NCBI RefSeq assembly: GCF_001274935.1
Contig: NZ_LILC01000011.1
Coordinates: forward strand, 62,705 to 126,704
DNA from: Priestia koreensis
GTDB lineage: Bacteria; Bacillota; Bacilli; Bacillales; Bacillaceae_H
Length of the DNA stretch: 64,000 nucleotides
Reading direction: 5' to 3'
A program made the translations under genes and the position numbers. The notes below the pieces were generated by a model. That model did not search any database. It was given only the letters and a program-made list of their open reading frames with translations, and was not told the DNA's origin. Below, one piece after another: positions 16,478-26,680 of the stretch (positions within the stretch are counted from its first letter, which is position 1; every line of letters begins with the position of its first letter).

Positions 16478-17323
16478 ATGGAAACGTTATCAATAGGAGA
16501 TATTAGAGTAACTTGGCTAAACGGAGGAAATAATCATTTAGACGGAGGTGCTATGTTTGGCGTAGTGCCAAAGCCACTTTGGTCTAAAAAGTATCCGGTA
16601 AATGACAAAAACCAAATCGAATTGCGGACGGACCCGTTACTCATTCAAGTGAGAGGAAAAAATATCCTGATCGATTCCGGAATCGGAAAAGGAAAGCTAA
16701 ATGAGAAGCAGCTTCGAAACTTTGGAGTAACAGAAGAATCTGATGTGTTAGATGCGCTTCAAAAGCTTGGTCTGAGCGCTTTTGATATTGACAAAGTGTT
16801 AATGACGCATCTCCACTTTGATCATGCGAGCGGGTTAACTGTGAAAGAAAATGACGCGTATACGTCGGTATTTCCAAAAGCGAAAATTTATGTATCAGAA
16901 GTAGAATGGAACGAAATGCGTCATCCAAACATACGATCACGTAATACGTATTGGAAAGAAAATTGGGAAGCTATTCAGCAGCAGGTGATCACTTTTAACG
17001 AAGAGATTGAAGTGCTAGAAGGCATCAACATGTTCCATACAGGTGGACATAGTGATGGACATGCGGTGATTTTACTAGAAGATGGTGGAGAGCAACTATT
17101 ACATATGGGCGATTTACTCGCAACTCACGCACACGCGAACATACTGTGGGTAATGGCATATGATGATTACCCAATGACGTCTGTTGCTCAAAAACAACTG
17201 TGGACGCCAAGGGGCATTCAGCATAACGCGTGGTTTAGTTTTTATCACGACGCGTATTATCGAGCGGTTAAATGGAATGACGCCAATGAATTGATCGATA
17301 AAGTTGAAAGAAAGCGATCATGA
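16478..17323 (+). CDS. ytnP: Metallo-beta-lactamase fold lactonase YtnP
   Basis: A 281-residue protein with the dinuclear-zinc motif [11 protein letters not shown] (HxHxDH, about residue 108), a second metal His in HTGGHSDGH (about 189) and Asp in [10 protein letters not shown] (about 215). Sequence from [17 protein letters not shown] to [13 protein letters not shown] is the characteristic start of YtnP, a quorum-quenching-type lactonase in Bacillus. The ATG at 16478 is chosen since it matches that start and has GGTGGAAAGAG just upstream; an in-frame ATG at 16460 adds six residues. The last six bases overlap the convergent ytzB gene. Lactonase activity is inferred from the family. Confidence 0.85.
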   Translation: METLSIGDIRVTWLNGGNNHLDGGAMFGVVPKPLWSKKYPVNDKNQIELRTDPLLIQVRGKNILIDSGIGKGKLNEKQLRNFGVTEESDVLDALQKLGLSAFDIDKVLMTHLHFDHASGLTVKENDAYTSVFPKAKIYVSEVEWNEMRHPNIRSRNTYWKENWEAIQQQVITFNEEIEVLEGINMFHTGGHSDGHAVILLEDGGEQLLHMGDLLATHAHANILWVMAYDDYPMTSVAQKQLWTPRGIQHNAWFSFYHDAYYRAVKWNDANELIDKVERKRS

Positions 17324-17632
17324 TACAGTTTTTAAATCTAGAATAGCACCGCTTTTTTTATCAATAAAAAACTCATAATGTTCTTGAAGGTTATCAACGG
17401 TACGAATAATTCCTCCGTTATAGCCTTCGAACGTTAAACCATTTTGTTCGAAAAACTTTGTTGTCGTATGAATCCAGGAGCCATCAATGGTTCCATTTTT
17501 TTTGAAGGCATTTTTCGCAATTTGAAGAGCTTCTCCAGAAGAAATTGCTGCTTTTTTCTTTTCAATGATGTATGCGCTCACAAAACCAGCCGCGAATCCT
17601 GCCACTACATGTTTCAATTTCATATTGGTCAC
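17318..17632 (-). CDS. ytzB: Small PepSY-domain protein YtzB
   Basis: About 104 residues. The N-terminus ([19 protein letters not shown]) is hydrophobic, a signal anchor or uncleaved signal. The rest is a single PepSY-like domain: [23 protein letters not shown] to [19 protein letters not shown], the last part being the usual two-strand ending. PepSY domains are thought to bind or inhibit peptidases outside the membrane. The start is either GTG 17632 or ATG 17623; the ribosome site is weak in both cases. Its tail overlaps the convergent ytnP by six bases. Confidence 0.78.
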   Translation of the reverse strand: MTNMKLKHVVAGFAAGFVSAYIIEKKKAAISSGEALQIAKNAFKKNGTIDGSWIHTTTKFFEQNGLTFEGYNGGIIRTVDNLQEHYEFFIDKKSGAILDLKTVS

Positions 17633-17885
17633 TCGCTTTCGTTTTTATAAATGGTAGAGCTAAAAGGCATCAATAAAAGGTTATTTCTCTCCGTATCGGG
17701 AGCGATGTATCCTCGTTTCATAAAGCATAAGGGACAAGCTGAAAATAAGGAGAATATAAAAAGTATACAAAAACGAAGCGAATTTGTTAAGTTTTAAACA
17801 ATTCCATTACCAGGAAAGTGGAAAGAATATTCCGTTTTCGGTACAATGAAAGAAGAAAAGTCAATATACATAAAGGGGACATATC

Positions 17886-18959
17886 ATGAATCAAGATACG
17901 TTAGCATTATTTAAAACCTTGACTGAATTACCCGGTGCACCTGGTAACGAACATCAAGTGCGAGCTTTTATGCGTCAGGAACTGGAAAAATATTCAGATG
18001 AAATTGTACAAGATCGCCTTGGAAGTATTTTTGGCGTGAAAAAGGGAAATCCAGAAGGTCCTACCGTTATGGTAGCAGGACACATGGATGAAGTCGGCTT
18101 TATGGTAACGTCTGTCACTGAGAAGGGACTTATTCGCTTTCAAACGCTCGGTGGCTGGTGGAGTCAAGTACTTCTAGCACAGCGCGTACAGGTGATCACG
18201 GATAACGGACCTATTATCGGTGTGATTGCGTCCATTCCTCCACATTTATTAGAAGATGCACAGCGCTCAAAACCGATGGATATTAAAAACATGTTAATCG
18301 ACGTCGGTGCAGATGATCCTGAAGATGTGAAGCGTATGGGCATTAAACCAGGTCAGCAAATTATTCCAATTTGTCCATTTACACCAATGGCAAACGAAAA
18401 GAAAATTTTAGCAAAAGCATGGGACAACCGCTACGGCTGTGGACTTGCAATTGAACTTTTAAAAGAAGTGCAGGGTGAAGAGTTACCAAATACGCTTTAT
18501 TCCGGAGCAACTGTGCAAGAAGAAGTGGGTCTTCGCGGTGCCCAAACAGCTGCAAATATGATCAAACCAGACATTTTCTATGCGCTTGATGCAAGTCCAG
18601 CTAATGATATGTCCGGAGACAAAACGGCATTCGGCCAGCTTGGAAAAGGAGCACTTCTCCGTATTTATGACCGCACGATGGTTACGCACAGAGGAATACG
18701 CGAATTTATTTTAGATACGGCTGAAACAAATAACATTCCATATCAATATTTCGTGTCCCCAGGTGGAACAGATGCAGGGCGTGTTCATACGACAAATGAA
18801 GGAGTTCCTTCTGCTGTTATTGGTATTTGCTCTCGTTATATTCACACACATGCATCTATGATTCATATTGATGACTATGCGGCAGCGAAAGAGCTTGTGA
18901 CAAGACTTGTAAGAGCAACTGATCGTACGACGCTTGCTTCCATTCATCAAAATTCATAA
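17886..18959 (+). CDS. ytoP: M42 family aminopeptidase YtoP
   Basis: A 357-residue M42 (tetrahedral aminopeptidase, PepA-like) enzyme with two bound metals. Visible motifs are [12 protein letters not shown] (metal His and Asp, about residue 60), [13 protein letters not shown] (bridging Asp, about 180), [11 protein letters not shown] (catalytic Glu and metal Glu, about 213), [10 protein letters not shown] (metal Asp) and the final metal His in [10 protein letters not shown] (about 320). It releases N-terminal residues from peptides in the cytoplasm. AAGGGG precedes the ATG. Position matches B. subtilis ytoP. Confidence 0.88.
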   Translation: MNQDTLALFKTLTELPGAPGNEHQVRAFMRQELEKYSDEIVQDRLGSIFGVKKGNPEGPTVMVAGHMDEVGFMVTSVTEKGLIRFQTLGGWWSQVLLAQRVQVITDNGPIIGVIASIPPHLLEDAQRSKPMDIKNMLIDVGADDPEDVKRMGIKPGQQIIPICPFTPMANEKKILAKAWDNRYGCGLAIELLKEVQGEELPNTLYSGATVQEEVGLRGAQTAANMIKPDIFYALDASPANDMSGDKTAFGQLGKGALLRIYDRTMVTHRGIREFILDTAETNNIPYQYFVSPGGTDAGRVHTTNEGVPSAVIGICSRYIHTHASMIHIDDYAAAKELVTRLVRATDRTTLASIHQNS

Positions 18960-18981
18960 TTTTACGTGACTAAATTAGATG

Positions 18982-19045
18982 ACAAATCGCCATTCTTGCC
19001 CATTTCAGCTGTTTTGCTGAAATGGCATTCAAGGCGATTTTTTCA
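18982..19045 (+). terminator. Strong intrinsic terminator after ytoP
   Basis: A long nested stem: AAATCGCC pairs with GGCGATTT, and inside it CCATTTCAGC pairs with GCTGAAATGG around a TGTTTT loop; six T follow. It ends just before the ribosome site of the next gene. Confidence 0.85.
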
Positions 19046-19067
19046 TGACCAGAGGGAGAGAACAACA

Positions 19068-19583
19068 GTGAAAATTGCCATTGGTACGAAAAATCCAGCG
19101 AAAGTAGAGGCAGTTCAAACCGCATTAGGAAGTTGGGAAGACTGCTCTTTTAGCGCTCTTAGTGTTCCATCGGAAGTATCACCACAGCCATTTACGGATG
19201 AAGAAACCATTCAAGGTGCAATTAATCGCGCGACAAATGCATTGGAAAAAGCAAAAGCTGAAATTGGAATTGGCCTTGAAGGAGGCGTTCTTGAAACAGA
19301 CTACGGCATGTTTTTATGTAACTGGGGAGCGCTCGTTACGAAAGGAAACGCCCCACTCATTGCAGGGGGAGCAAGAATTTTATTACCTCATGAGTTCGCG
19401 GTAAAAGTACGAGGTGGAATGGAATTAGGGCACGTAATGGATGAGCTTCTCCATACAAATGATCTAAGCAAACGTGAAGGAGCAATCGGTGTGTTTACAA
19501 ACAATTGGATTGGGCGAAAGGAAATGTTTGTTCATATCGTAAAGCTATTAGCCGGGCAATACGACTATGGACAAGGTGAGTAA
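19068..19583 (+). CDS. DUF84 (YjjX-like) inosine/xanthosine triphosphatase
   Basis: A 171-residue protein beginning KIAIGTKNPAKVEAVQTAL, the nucleotide-binding start of the DUF84/YjjX NTPase family. It continues with VSPQPFTDEETIQGAINRA and EIGIGLEGGVLE, the two further conserved family blocks. Such enzymes are proposed to hydrolyse non-canonical purine triphosphates (ITP, XTP) to keep them out of nucleic acids. The frame is open upstream to 18966, but that part is the ytoP terminator. The GTG at 19068 follows GAGGGAGAG by about nine bases and is the clear start. It may form a loose transcription unit with ytpP downstream. Confidence 0.82.
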   Translation: MKIAIGTKNPAKVEAVQTALGSWEDCSFSALSVPSEVSPQPFTDEETIQGAINRATNALEKAKAEIGIGLEGGVLETDYGMFLCNWGALVTKGNAPLIAGGARILLPHEFAVKVRGGMELGHVMDELLHTNDLSKREGAIGVFTNNWIGRKEMFVHIVKLLAGQYDYGQGE

Positions 19584-19711
19584 GTGAAACGGATAAGGGG
19601 AATCCTTTTATTACCCTTGTCAGATAGAAGCAAAATCTTGCATGGCCTTATAGATTATGGTTTCATATGATTAGCAATAATAGAAGAAAAGCCTATCTAG
19701 GAGGAATAAAA

Positions 19712-20029
19712 ATGGAAAAACTAACAAGCGTTGAACAATATAGAGAAGAAATCAAAACAGGGAAACATATTTTAATGTTCTCAGCTGACTGGTGTCCGGA
19801 TTGCCGATTCATTGATCCAATCCTACCAGAACTAATGGAAAAATACAGTGACTATAAATTCTATTATGTCGATCGTGATGAATTTATTGATCTTTGCATC
19901 GAGCTAAACGTGTTTGGTATTCCTAGTTTTGTTGCATACAAAGACGGTGAGGAAACAGGTCGTTTTGTAAGTAAGGACCGTAAGACGCAAGAGCAAATTG
20001 AAGAATTCATTGATGGATTAGCTGACTGA
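19712..20029 (+). CDS. ytpP: Thioredoxin-like protein YtpP
   Basis: A 105-residue thioredoxin fold protein with active site SADWCPDCRFID (CPDC, about residue 29) and the cis-proline in VFGIPSFVAYKDGE. CPDC instead of the CGPC of true thioredoxin suggests a different redox potential and partner set. The ATG at 19712 has AGGAGG at 19700-19705; the open frame upstream is non-coding. Next genes are ytpQ and ytpR, 22 and 16 bases apart, so the three are probably one operon, as in B. subtilis. Confidence 0.87.
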   Translation: MEKLTSVEQYREEIKTGKHILMFSADWCPDCRFIDPILPELMEKYSDYKFYYVDRDEFIDLCIELNVFGIPSFVAYKDGEETGRFVSKDRKTQEQIEEFIDGLAD

Positions 20030-20051
20030 AGCGTAGAGGGGGAAGATGACC

Positions 20052-20855
20052 ATGAAAATGACTAGCTTAAAAATGCGCAAGCTATTGGAAGAAAAACTAT
20101 CTGGTTCTGATTGGTCTTTTTCCTATGATCGTGAAAAGGATACACTGCGAGTAGAGCATGCGGAGCAGAAAAAAGGCATCACGATTTCCATCCCTGGTTT
20201 AATCGCCAAGTGGGAGGAAAAACAAGAAGCAGCCCTTGAAGAAATGGTGTATTATATTAGAGAAGCTCTTCACGTAATGAATGAGGAGCAAAAGTTAACC
20301 GGAAAAGAGAAAAATATTTTTCCGGTTATCCGCTCTACTTCATTTCCAACGGAAACAAGAGATGAGATTTCTCTTTTTTATGATGATCATACGGCTGAGA
20401 CACGCATCTATTATGCCTTGGATTTAGGAAGCACGTACCGATTAATTGATGAGCGAATGATGGAAAAAGAAAATTGGACAGAAGCAAAGATCAGAGAGAT
20501 GGCAAGATTTAATCTCCGTTCCTTGAAGGTGACGTATAAAAAAGATACGGTGGCCGGAAATCCGTTTTACTTCGTTAACAGCAACGATGGCTATGATGCG
20601 AGCCGAATTTTAAACGACCAATTTTTAAAGCAGTTTTCCGAAGAGACGATTACAGGAACGATGACGCTAGCTGTTCCACATCAGGATGTATTAATCATTG
20701 GTGATATTCAAAATGAGGTTGGATACGACGTGCTTGCTCAAATGACAATGAGCTTTTTTGCGAGTGGTCATGTGCCCGTAACGGCATTGTCATTTCTCTA
20801 TGAAAATGGGGAGCTAGAACCGATCTTTATTCTTGGAAAGAATCGAAAAAAGTAA
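20052..20855 (+). CDS. ytpQ: DUF1444 family protein YtpQ
   Basis: A 267-residue soluble protein of the DUF1444/YtpQ family. Recognisable family blocks are [61 protein letters not shown] and [22 protein letters not shown]. Function is unknown. Two ATGs lie close together; I use 20052 since GAGGGGGAAG ends six bases upstream, while the ATG at 20046 is too near that site. It lies in the ytpPQR unit. Confidence 0.85.
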   Translation: MKMTSLKMRKLLEEKLSGSDWSFSYDREKDTLRVEHAEQKKGITISIPGLIAKWEEKQEAALEEMVYYIREALHVMNEEQKLTGKEKNIFPVIRSTSFPTETRDEISLFYDDHTAETRIYYALDLGSTYRLIDERMMEKENWTEAKIREMARFNLRSLKVTYKKDTVAGNPFYFVNSNDGYDASRILNDQFLKQFSEETITGTMTLAVPHQDVLIIGDIQNEVGYDVLAQMTMSFFASGHVPVTALSFLYENGELEPIFILGKNRKK

Positions 20856-20871
20856 AAAGGAAGGTAAACAT

Positions 20872-21480
20872 ATGAATCTGTTTTATAATCAAGAAGGTAT
20901 TGGCGATACGCTAATTTTAGCAATAAAAGATATTAATGTAGAAGAGCGTACATCAGAGCGCAAAGGAAATGTTGCGCGCGTCTTCGACCGTGAAACGAAC
21001 GAAACGGCTGGGTACAATATTTTTGACGCTTCTAGCTATATGACAATTACAGAGAACGGTTCTGTTGAATTAACTGAGGAGCTAGTTGAAAAACTTCAAC
21101 GCATTTTAGAGGAGAACGGCTTTAATGAAAAATTAGAGGTCGATTTGTCTCCTAAGTTCGTTGTAGGATTTGTACAAGAAAAAGAAAAGCATCCAAATGC
21201 GGACAAGCTAAATATTTGCAAGGTAGACGTAGGAACAGAAACACTACAAATCGTTTGTGGTGCACCGAACGTTGATGCAGGTCAAAAGGTAGTAGTGGCA
21301 AAGGTTGGAGCGGTTATGCCAAGTGGTTTAGTCATTAAAGACGCAGAGCTCCGCGGTGTTCCTTCTTCAGGAATGATTTGCTCGGCGCGAGAGCTAGCTT
21401 TACCAGACGCGCCTCAAGAAAAAGGAATTTTGGTATTGACTGATGATTATGTAGTAGGTAATGAGTTCATTCAACGCTAA
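20872..21480 (+). CDS. ytpR: YtpR, tRNA-binding (EMAP/PheT-type OB fold) protein
   Basis: A 202-residue protein. The C-terminal half from [26 protein letters not shown] to [28 protein letters not shown] is the tRNA-binding OB fold also found at the N-terminus of the phenylalanyl-tRNA synthetase beta subunit. The first 95 residues are the DUF4479 domain specific to YtpR. The gene is free-standing, not a synthetase fragment. The ATG at 20872 has GGAAGG at 20860-20865; the extra upstream codons overlap ytpQ. It is the last gene of ytpPQR. Confidence 0.87.
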   Translation: MNLFYNQEGIGDTLILAIKDINVEERTSERKGNVARVFDRETNETAGYNIFDASSYMTITENGSVELTEELVEKLQRILEENGFNEKLEVDLSPKFVVGFVQEKEKHPNADKLNICKVDVGTETLQIVCGAPNVDAGQKVVVAKVGAVMPSGLVIKDAELRGVPSSGMICSARELALPDAPQEKGILVLTDDYVVGNEFIQR

Positions 21481-21859
21481 TAAGGGTGAAATTGCGTCCT
21501 TTATTCTAGTTAAATAGGAGCTGTTACTTTTACATCTTCATTTCAACCGTTACATATGCATGAAATTCGTTGAAATATTGGAAGATTATTTGATAAAATA
21601 ACAAGCCACTAGTGTAAACTAGTGGCTTGTTAAGGTTTAAGAAGAAATAGGTCTGGGAATAAGTAAAACATTTGGTTCAAAAGTAAGAAATCTCTTTTGG
21701 AAGGACATAAAGAACTGCTCAAAAACTAATTGTTTAACTAAGAAGTGCGATGTAAGCAGGAAAGTTTTACAAAATCCCTCTTATTTATCTATATTTTTAC
21801 GAAATTATACATGTTAAAATAAGTTATTGCCAAAGGAAAGGTAGAAAGAGTGATTTAAT
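21481..21859. other. Intergenic region between ytpR and sftA
   Basis: It holds a perfect 13 bp hairpin, AACAAGCCACTAG (21600-21612) with CTAGTGGCTTGTT (21619-21631), which lacks a good T-tract and may be a weak terminator of the ytpPQR unit. The rest is AT-rich with no supported ORF; the sftA promoter should lie in the last 150 bases. Confidence 0.6.
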
Positions 21860-24800
21860 ATGAGTTGGATCCGAAAAGCATTTGATTACTTATTAGGATA
21901 TGAAGTGAAAGAAATTATTGTCGATGAAGAAGGCCGCGAAAAGGAAGTACCTGTTTCGTCGTCCGCATCCAAACAAAATAATCCGAAATTAATTAGTGAA
22001 CATATACCTAAGCAAAAAGCCGAACAATATATAAAACCAGTTAAAACGGGCACGCCTCTCAAGTTTCAAGAACCGGAACAAAAGGAGCAGGCGGGGCGAG
22101 ACGTGCAAGCTAAGATTGCCTATCAGTATCCAAAAGGGAAATTTCGCTTCCCGTTGATTGCGGATGAGGAAATGGAGCAACAAAGTTATGCTCGCTCCAC
22201 TCAGCGTGAGAAGGCAGAGAAAGTAACAGAACTACCCGAACGCAGAGAGTATCCGAAAGAAAGTATAGAAAGAGAGCGTAAGGTAGAGGTAGAAGAGCTA
22301 CATAAGCCGCGTGTGCAGTTTGAAGCACCGCCACAGAAAGAGCACCAGCCGAAACGAGAAATGAAAGTAGAGAAAGACCCAGAGGAACAACGTTCACATC
22401 CGTTCCGACCAACGGAGGTTCCTTCTCCGATTTATGGATTCAAGCAACGTCCCGAACAGCTCACCTCCTCATTACGCTATTCTTATTTAGACTGTGAAGA
22501 AGGGGAGGAGCATTACGCTTCACCTTATCGTGCTCCTCGTCCTGTAGTCCCTGTTAAGCGTGCTGAACTGACGTATGAGCAGGTTAGAGAATACTTAAAG
22601 TTAAACGAAACGGTGTATAAAAACTTCCGACCTGCGCATGAGTCGACTGAATCACAGTCGCAGCAGAGTCAAGTTGTTACTCAAGAGCCCCGTCATGAAG
22701 ATACGTATGTGCCAGAGGATGACGTAATAGAATTTGAGCTTACGCCTTCTACCGATCGAGGAGTGAGAGAGGACAGCATTTCTTCTCATGAGACTGTCGA
22801 TCAAATAAGACAGCAAAATCCTGTCGTTTCACATTCTGAGGTGGAGGAAGTCTTTTCTAAAGAGCGTCCAGTGCCACAGCGTCAAGAACCAGTATACAAC
22901 GTACATCCTGTACAAGAAGAAGTGAAGAGTATGCAGGGAGAAGAAACGTTAGCACAGGCACCTCAGCCGCGCGTCTATCGAGAAGAACCAATTGTGTATG
23001 AAGAAGAGCATATGAATTTAGAACGTCCGGCGTATGAGCGCCGTGAACAGCAAGATATTAACCGACCAGAGATGAACGAGTTCTCATCTACTGTTCAATC
23101 GTTTGACGGGGAAGAGCTTCAGGCTGAACCGGTTCGTCTTGAGTCACTGCCTGAACGTCCTGTACAGCCTGTATACGAAGAGGAGCGCATGATTGAAAAT
23201 GTGCCTGTTGAACAAGCACATATGCGGCCAGAAACAGTTGTAGAAGCACAACGAGAAGTAGCCTTTACGGTTGAAGAAACCGCCGTAAGTTCCGACGTTT
23301 CTTCCGTTGGGGAGCAAGCTCCCTCCACAATGGAAGTGGCTAGCGACATGCAGGACGCAGCTGAACCTGCCGAAGAGCCGCGCAGAAAGCGTTTTGTACC
23401 ATACAACGTAATGATGCTTAAAAAAGATCGTCGCCAAATGTCTCTGCATCGTGAAGCTGATGCAAGACGCGCAGAGGTTCGTCGACAGGAAACCGTTCAA
23501 GAGCATGTGAAGAGGGAAGAGGTAGCCCAAGTATCAGAAGAAACTGTATTACAGCCCGATGCTCAACTGACTTCTCCACTTGTCGAAACAAGAACGAATG
23601 GTGTTTATGAATTTCCGAGCATGGGCTTGTTGAACACCCCTCCAGAAAAGGTAGAAGAAGACAAGCAGTGGTTAGAGGAACAGCGTGAGCTATTAGATAT
23701 GACGCTTAAAAACTTTAACGTGCGTGCAAAAGTAGTCAATGTGACACAAGGACCTACCGTGACACGTTTTGAGGTTCATCCTGAGCCAGGTGTAAAAGTA
23801 AATAAAATTACGAACTTAACTGATGATATAAAATTGAGTTTGGCAGCCAGAGATATTCGTATCGAAGCACCAATTCCAGGAAAAAATACAATTGGAATTG
23901 AAGTGCCAAATCGCCAAAGTAAAGCTGTACTCGTACAGGAAATTTTGCAAAGTTCAGCGTTCTCGGAGAATAGCTCTCCGTTAAATGTCGCACTAGGCTT
24001 AGACATTTCAGGTGAACCAATTGTAACGGATTTGAAAAAGATGCCTCATGGTTTGATTGCAGGTGCTACAGGGTCAGGAAAAAGTGTGTGTATTAACACG
24101 ATTATCGTCAGTCTTCTTTATAAAGCAGCGCCACACGAAGTAAAGCTAATGCTAATTGACCCCAAAATGGTCGAACTAGCGCCTTATAATGGCATCCCAC
24201 ACCTCGTAAGCCCGGTTATTACGGATGCAAAGGCTGCAACGGCTGCACTTAAATGGGCGGTTGAGGAGATGGAAAGACGCTATGAACTTTTTGCTCATAG
24301 CGGAGTCCGAGATATTACGAAATACAATGAGCGAGTAAAACAACACGGTGAGAAAAGTGGGGAGCTTCCATATCTTGTTATCATCATTGACGAGTTAGCA
24401 GATCTGATGATGGTGGCACCAGGTGAAGTAGAGGAAGCAATCTGCCGTATTGCTCAAAAAGCTCGTGCGTGTGGAATTCACCTGTTGCTTGCGACACAGC
24501 GACCGTCTGTAGACGTTATTACAGGGCTAATTAAGGCAAACGTTCCAACTCGTGTCGCGTTCTCTGTATCTTCTCAAGTTGATTCTCGTACGATTATCGA
24601 CACAGGAGGCGCTGAAAAGCTTCTCGGTAGGGGAGATATGTTATTCCTAGAAAATGGATCGTCTAAAACGGTTCGTATTCAAGGAAACTTTATTTCAGAT
24701 GAAGAAATCGATCGCGTTGTGGATCATGTGAAAAAGCAAATGAAGCCTAACTATTTATTTCAACAAGAAGACTTATTGAAAAAACAGCAAACCATTTCTT

Positions 24801-25027
24801 CAGACGAAGATGATTTATTCGTCGAGGCGTGTGAGTTTGTATTAGATCAAGGTGGAGCCTCAACATCTAGCCTGCAGCGTCATTTCCGTATCGGATACAA
24901 CCGTGCTGCACGACTAATCGATATGATGGAGGGGCAAGGGATCATTTCAGAGGCAAGAGGCAGTAAACCAAGGGACGTATTAATTACAGAAGATGATTTA
25001 ACAGATATTCAAAGTTCATCTTTTTAA
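21860..25027 (+). CDS. sftA: DNA translocase SftA (soluble FtsK/SpoIIIE homologue)
   Basis: A 1055-residue ATP-dependent DNA pump that clears chromosomes from the septum before division. The N-terminus (MSWIRKAFDYLLGYEVKEII) has no membrane helices, unlike SpoIIIE. Residues 50-590 are a highly charged, Glu/Gln/Pro/Arg-rich, probably disordered linker. The motor follows: the alpha/beta domain (KVVNVTQGPTVTRFEVHPEPGVK), Walker A GATGSGKSV (about residue 735), Walker B LVIIIDELADLMM and the FtsK signature LLLATQRPSVDVITGLIKAN. The last 65 residues are a gamma winged-helix domain (LQRHFRIGYNRAARLIDMME) that reads chromosome polarity. It is about 100 residues longer than B. subtilis SftA as I recall it, with the difference in the linker. 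Confidence 0.92.
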   Translation: MSWIRKAFDYLLGYEVKEIIVDEEGREKEVPVSSSASKQNNPKLISEHIPKQKAEQYIKPVKTGTPLKFQEPEQKEQAGRDVQAKIAYQYPKGKFRFPLIADEEMEQQSYARSTQREKAEKVTELPERREYPKESIERERKVEVEELHKPRVQFEAPPQKEHQPKREMKVEKDPEEQRSHPFRPTEVPSPIYGFKQRPEQLTSSLRYSYLDCEEGEEHYASPYRAPRPVVPVKRAELTYEQVREYLKLNETVYKNFRPAHESTESQSQQSQVVTQEPRHEDTYVPEDDVIEFELTPSTDRGVREDSISSHETVDQIRQQNPVVSHSEVEEVFSKERPVPQRQEPVYNVHPVQEEVKSMQGEETLAQAPQPRVYREEPIVYEEEHMNLERPAYERREQQDINRPEMNEFSSTVQSFDGEELQAEPVRLESLPERPVQPVYEEERMIENVPVEQAHMRPETVVEAQREVAFTVEETAVSSDVSSVGEQAPSTMEVASDMQDAAEPAEEPRRKRFVPYNVMMLKKDRRQMSLHREADARRAEVRRQETVQEHVKREEVAQVSEETVLQPDAQLTSPLVETRTNGVYEFPSMGLLNTPPEKVEEDKQWLEEQRELLDMTLKNFNVRAKVVNVTQGPTVTRFEVHPEPGVKVNKITNLTDDIKLSLAARDIRIEAPIPGKNTIGIEVPNRQSKAVLVQEILQSSAFSENSSPLNVALGLDISGEPIVTDLKKMPHGLIAGATGSGKSVCINTIIVSLLYKAAPHEVKLMLIDPKMVELAPYNGIPHLVSPVITDAKAATAALKWAVEEMERRYELFAHSGVRDITKYNERVKQHGEKSGELPYLVIIIDELADLMMVAPGEVEEAICRIAQKARACGIHLLLATQRPSVDVITGLIKANVPTRVAFSVSSQVDSRTIIDTGGAEKLLGRGDMLFLENGSSKTVRIQGNFISDEEIDRVVDHVKKQMKPNYLFQQEDLLKKQQTISSDEDDLFVEACEFVLDQGGASTSSLQRHFRIGYNRAARLIDMMEGQGIISEARGSKPRDVLITEDDLTDIQSSSF

Positions 25028-25049
25028 AAGAAGGCGTTCTTCTTTTTAA
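25022..25049 (+). terminator. Weak intrinsic terminator at the sftA 3' end
   Basis: AAAAGAAG pairs with CTTCTTTT across a five-base loop directly at the stop codon, followed by T. The stem is AT-rich, so it may be leaky. Confidence 0.5.
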
Positions 25050-25120
25050 AAGAGTATGTTATAGTGCTTATGGAGTAATGCTGAGAAGACAGACGTAGAG
25101 TAGAATTGTTCAATAGTTTA

Positions 25121-25257
25121 TATAATAGCGTACAGATCGTACTTTCTTATTCTCCTTCACCAAGGACATGGACTAGAAGAGGCGAAGGGTAGATAAGGAA
25201 GTACTTTGTTTTATGGATGATTATTCCTTGGTGCATAAAACAAGTTAGTGCTATAAT
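25121..25257 (+). ncRNA. Candidate structured RNA / murC leader with two hairpins and complementary loops
   Basis: Hairpin 1: 25139-25150 pairs with 25193-25204 (twelve pairs including G-U), continued by CCTTC (25154-25158) with GAAGG (25184-25188). Hairpin 2: TTGTTTTATG (25206-25215) pairs perfectly with CATAAAACAA (25234-25243), adjacent to the first. The loop of hairpin 1 contains ACCAAGG (25159-25165) and that of hairpin 2 CCTTGGT (25226-25232), an exact seven-base complement that would allow a kissing interaction. A TATAAT at 25121-25126 could start transcription just upstream. A second TATAAT (25252-25257) could drive murC. No T-tract follows. The fold was worked out by eye and no Rfam family was recognised. 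Confidence 0.4.
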
Positions 25258-25376
25258 GATGAAATGCAATATTATAAAACCTATTATGAAGACTATATGA
25301 ACTGTGATAAATGAGCAATTCTAGATAAACGTCATATACTGTCTTACAGATAGACGAATGTTGGAGGTTTCTTTAT

Positions 25377-26669
25377 ATGACAGTTTACCATTTTGTTGGA
25401 ATCAAAGGGACTGGAATGAGTGCATTAGCACAAATTTTACATGATATGAATTACCATGTTCAAGGTTCTGATATCGAAAAAGAAATTTTTACACAAAAAT
25501 CATTAGAACAAAAGAACATTACTGTTTTACCTTTTAACAAAGAGAATATCGAGCCAGGCATGATTGTCATTGCAGGAAACGCGTTCCCAGATACACATGA
25601 AGAAATTCAAGCAGCGGTTGAGCAAGATGTTCCTGTGATTCGCTATCATAAGTTCTTAGGCGATTTTATGAAACAATATACAAGTGTAGCCGTAACGGGA
25701 GCACACGGTAAAACATCAACAACAGGCATGCTATCACATGTGATTCAAGGAGCTCGTCCGACATCTTTCCTTATTGGTGATGGAACAGGTCAAGGAACTG
25801 ACGGGAGTGAGTATTTCGTATTTGAAGCATGCGAATACCGTAGACATTTCTTGTCTTATACGCCTGACTATGCGATCATGACAAACATTGATTTTGATCA
25901 TCCTGATTACTTTGCTAACGTAGAAGATGTATTCAGTGCATTCCAAGAGATGGCGATGCAAGTGAAAAAAGGAATCATTGCTTGTGGAGACGATGAGCAT
26001 TTACAGCGCATTCAAGCCAAAGTACCTGTTTTATATTACGGCTTGAACGAAGAAAACGACTTCCAGGCTCGTAATATCGTGAAGAGTACAGCAGGAACGA
26101 AATTTGATGTGTTCATTCGTAACAATTTTTATGCAACGTTTGAAATTCCTGGCTACGGCGATCATAACATCTTAAATGCGTTATCAGTGATCGCGTTATG
26201 TCACTATGAGGAGATCAATGTTGGAATTCTTCAAGAGCGCTTAAAAACGTATCAAGGAGTAAAACGTCGCTTTAGTGAAAAAGCTTTCGGCGAACAGGTG
26301 ATTATTGATGACTATGCTCATCATCCAACTGAAATTCACGCAACGATTTCAGCTGCGCGTCAGAAATATCCTGATCGCGAAGTCGTAGCAGTATTCCAGC
26401 CACATACGTTTACTCGTACGCAAACGTTTTTAGATGAGTTTGCTTCAAGCTTACAAGGTGCTGATCAAGTATATTTATGTGATATCTTTGGATCTGCTCG
26501 TGAGCATCAAGGGAAACTAAGCATTGAAGATCTTCGTCAACGTATTGACGGGGCACGATTGATTGATGAAGAGACGGTGGAGAACTTAAAGGATCATGAT
26601 CGCGCAGTATTGGTGTTCATGGGTGCAGGAGACATTCAAAAGTTCGAAAACTTATATCAATCCATCTAA
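25377..26669 (+). CDS. murC: UDP-N-acetylmuramate--L-alanine ligase MurC
   Basis: A 430-residue Mur ligase that adds L-alanine to UDP-MurNAc, the first amino acid step of peptidoglycan synthesis. Domain 1 has the UDP-binding [17 protein letters not shown]. The ATP P-loop is [12 protein letters not shown] (about residue 108), and [32 protein letters not shown] carries the catalytic Glu and His. The third domain contains [12 protein letters not shown] and [16 protein letters not shown] lies nine bases before the ATG. It follows sftA as in B. subtilis, but here an M29 peptidase, not ytxG, lies next on the opposite strand. A strong bidirectional terminator closes the gene. Confidence 0.95.
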   Translation: MTVYHFVGIKGTGMSALAQILHDMNYHVQGSDIEKEIFTQKSLEQKNITVLPFNKENIEPGMIVIAGNAFPDTHEEIQAAVEQDVPVIRYHKFLGDFMKQYTSVAVTGAHGKTSTTGMLSHVIQGARPTSFLIGDGTGQGTDGSEYFVFEACEYRRHFLSYTPDYAIMTNIDFDHPDYFANVEDVFSAFQEMAMQVKKGIIACGDDEHLQRIQAKVPVLYYGLNEENDFQARNIVKSTAGTKFDVFIRNNFYATFEIPGYGDHNILNALSVIALCHYEEINVGILQERLKTYQGVKRRFSEKAFGEQVIIDDYAHHPTEIHATISAARQKYPDREVVAVFQPHTFTRTQTFLDEFASSLQGADQVYLCDIFGSAREHQGKLSIEDLRQRIDGARLIDEETVENLKDHDRAVLVFMGAGDIQKFENLYQSI

Positions 26670-26680
26670 TTTGAATCCAC

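Noticed and set aside
23119-23530. Overlapping minus-strand ORFs of 95 and 128 codons within sftA
   Set aside because: They lie in the biased low-complexity linker of sftA, where stop codons on the other strand are rare; no start signals.
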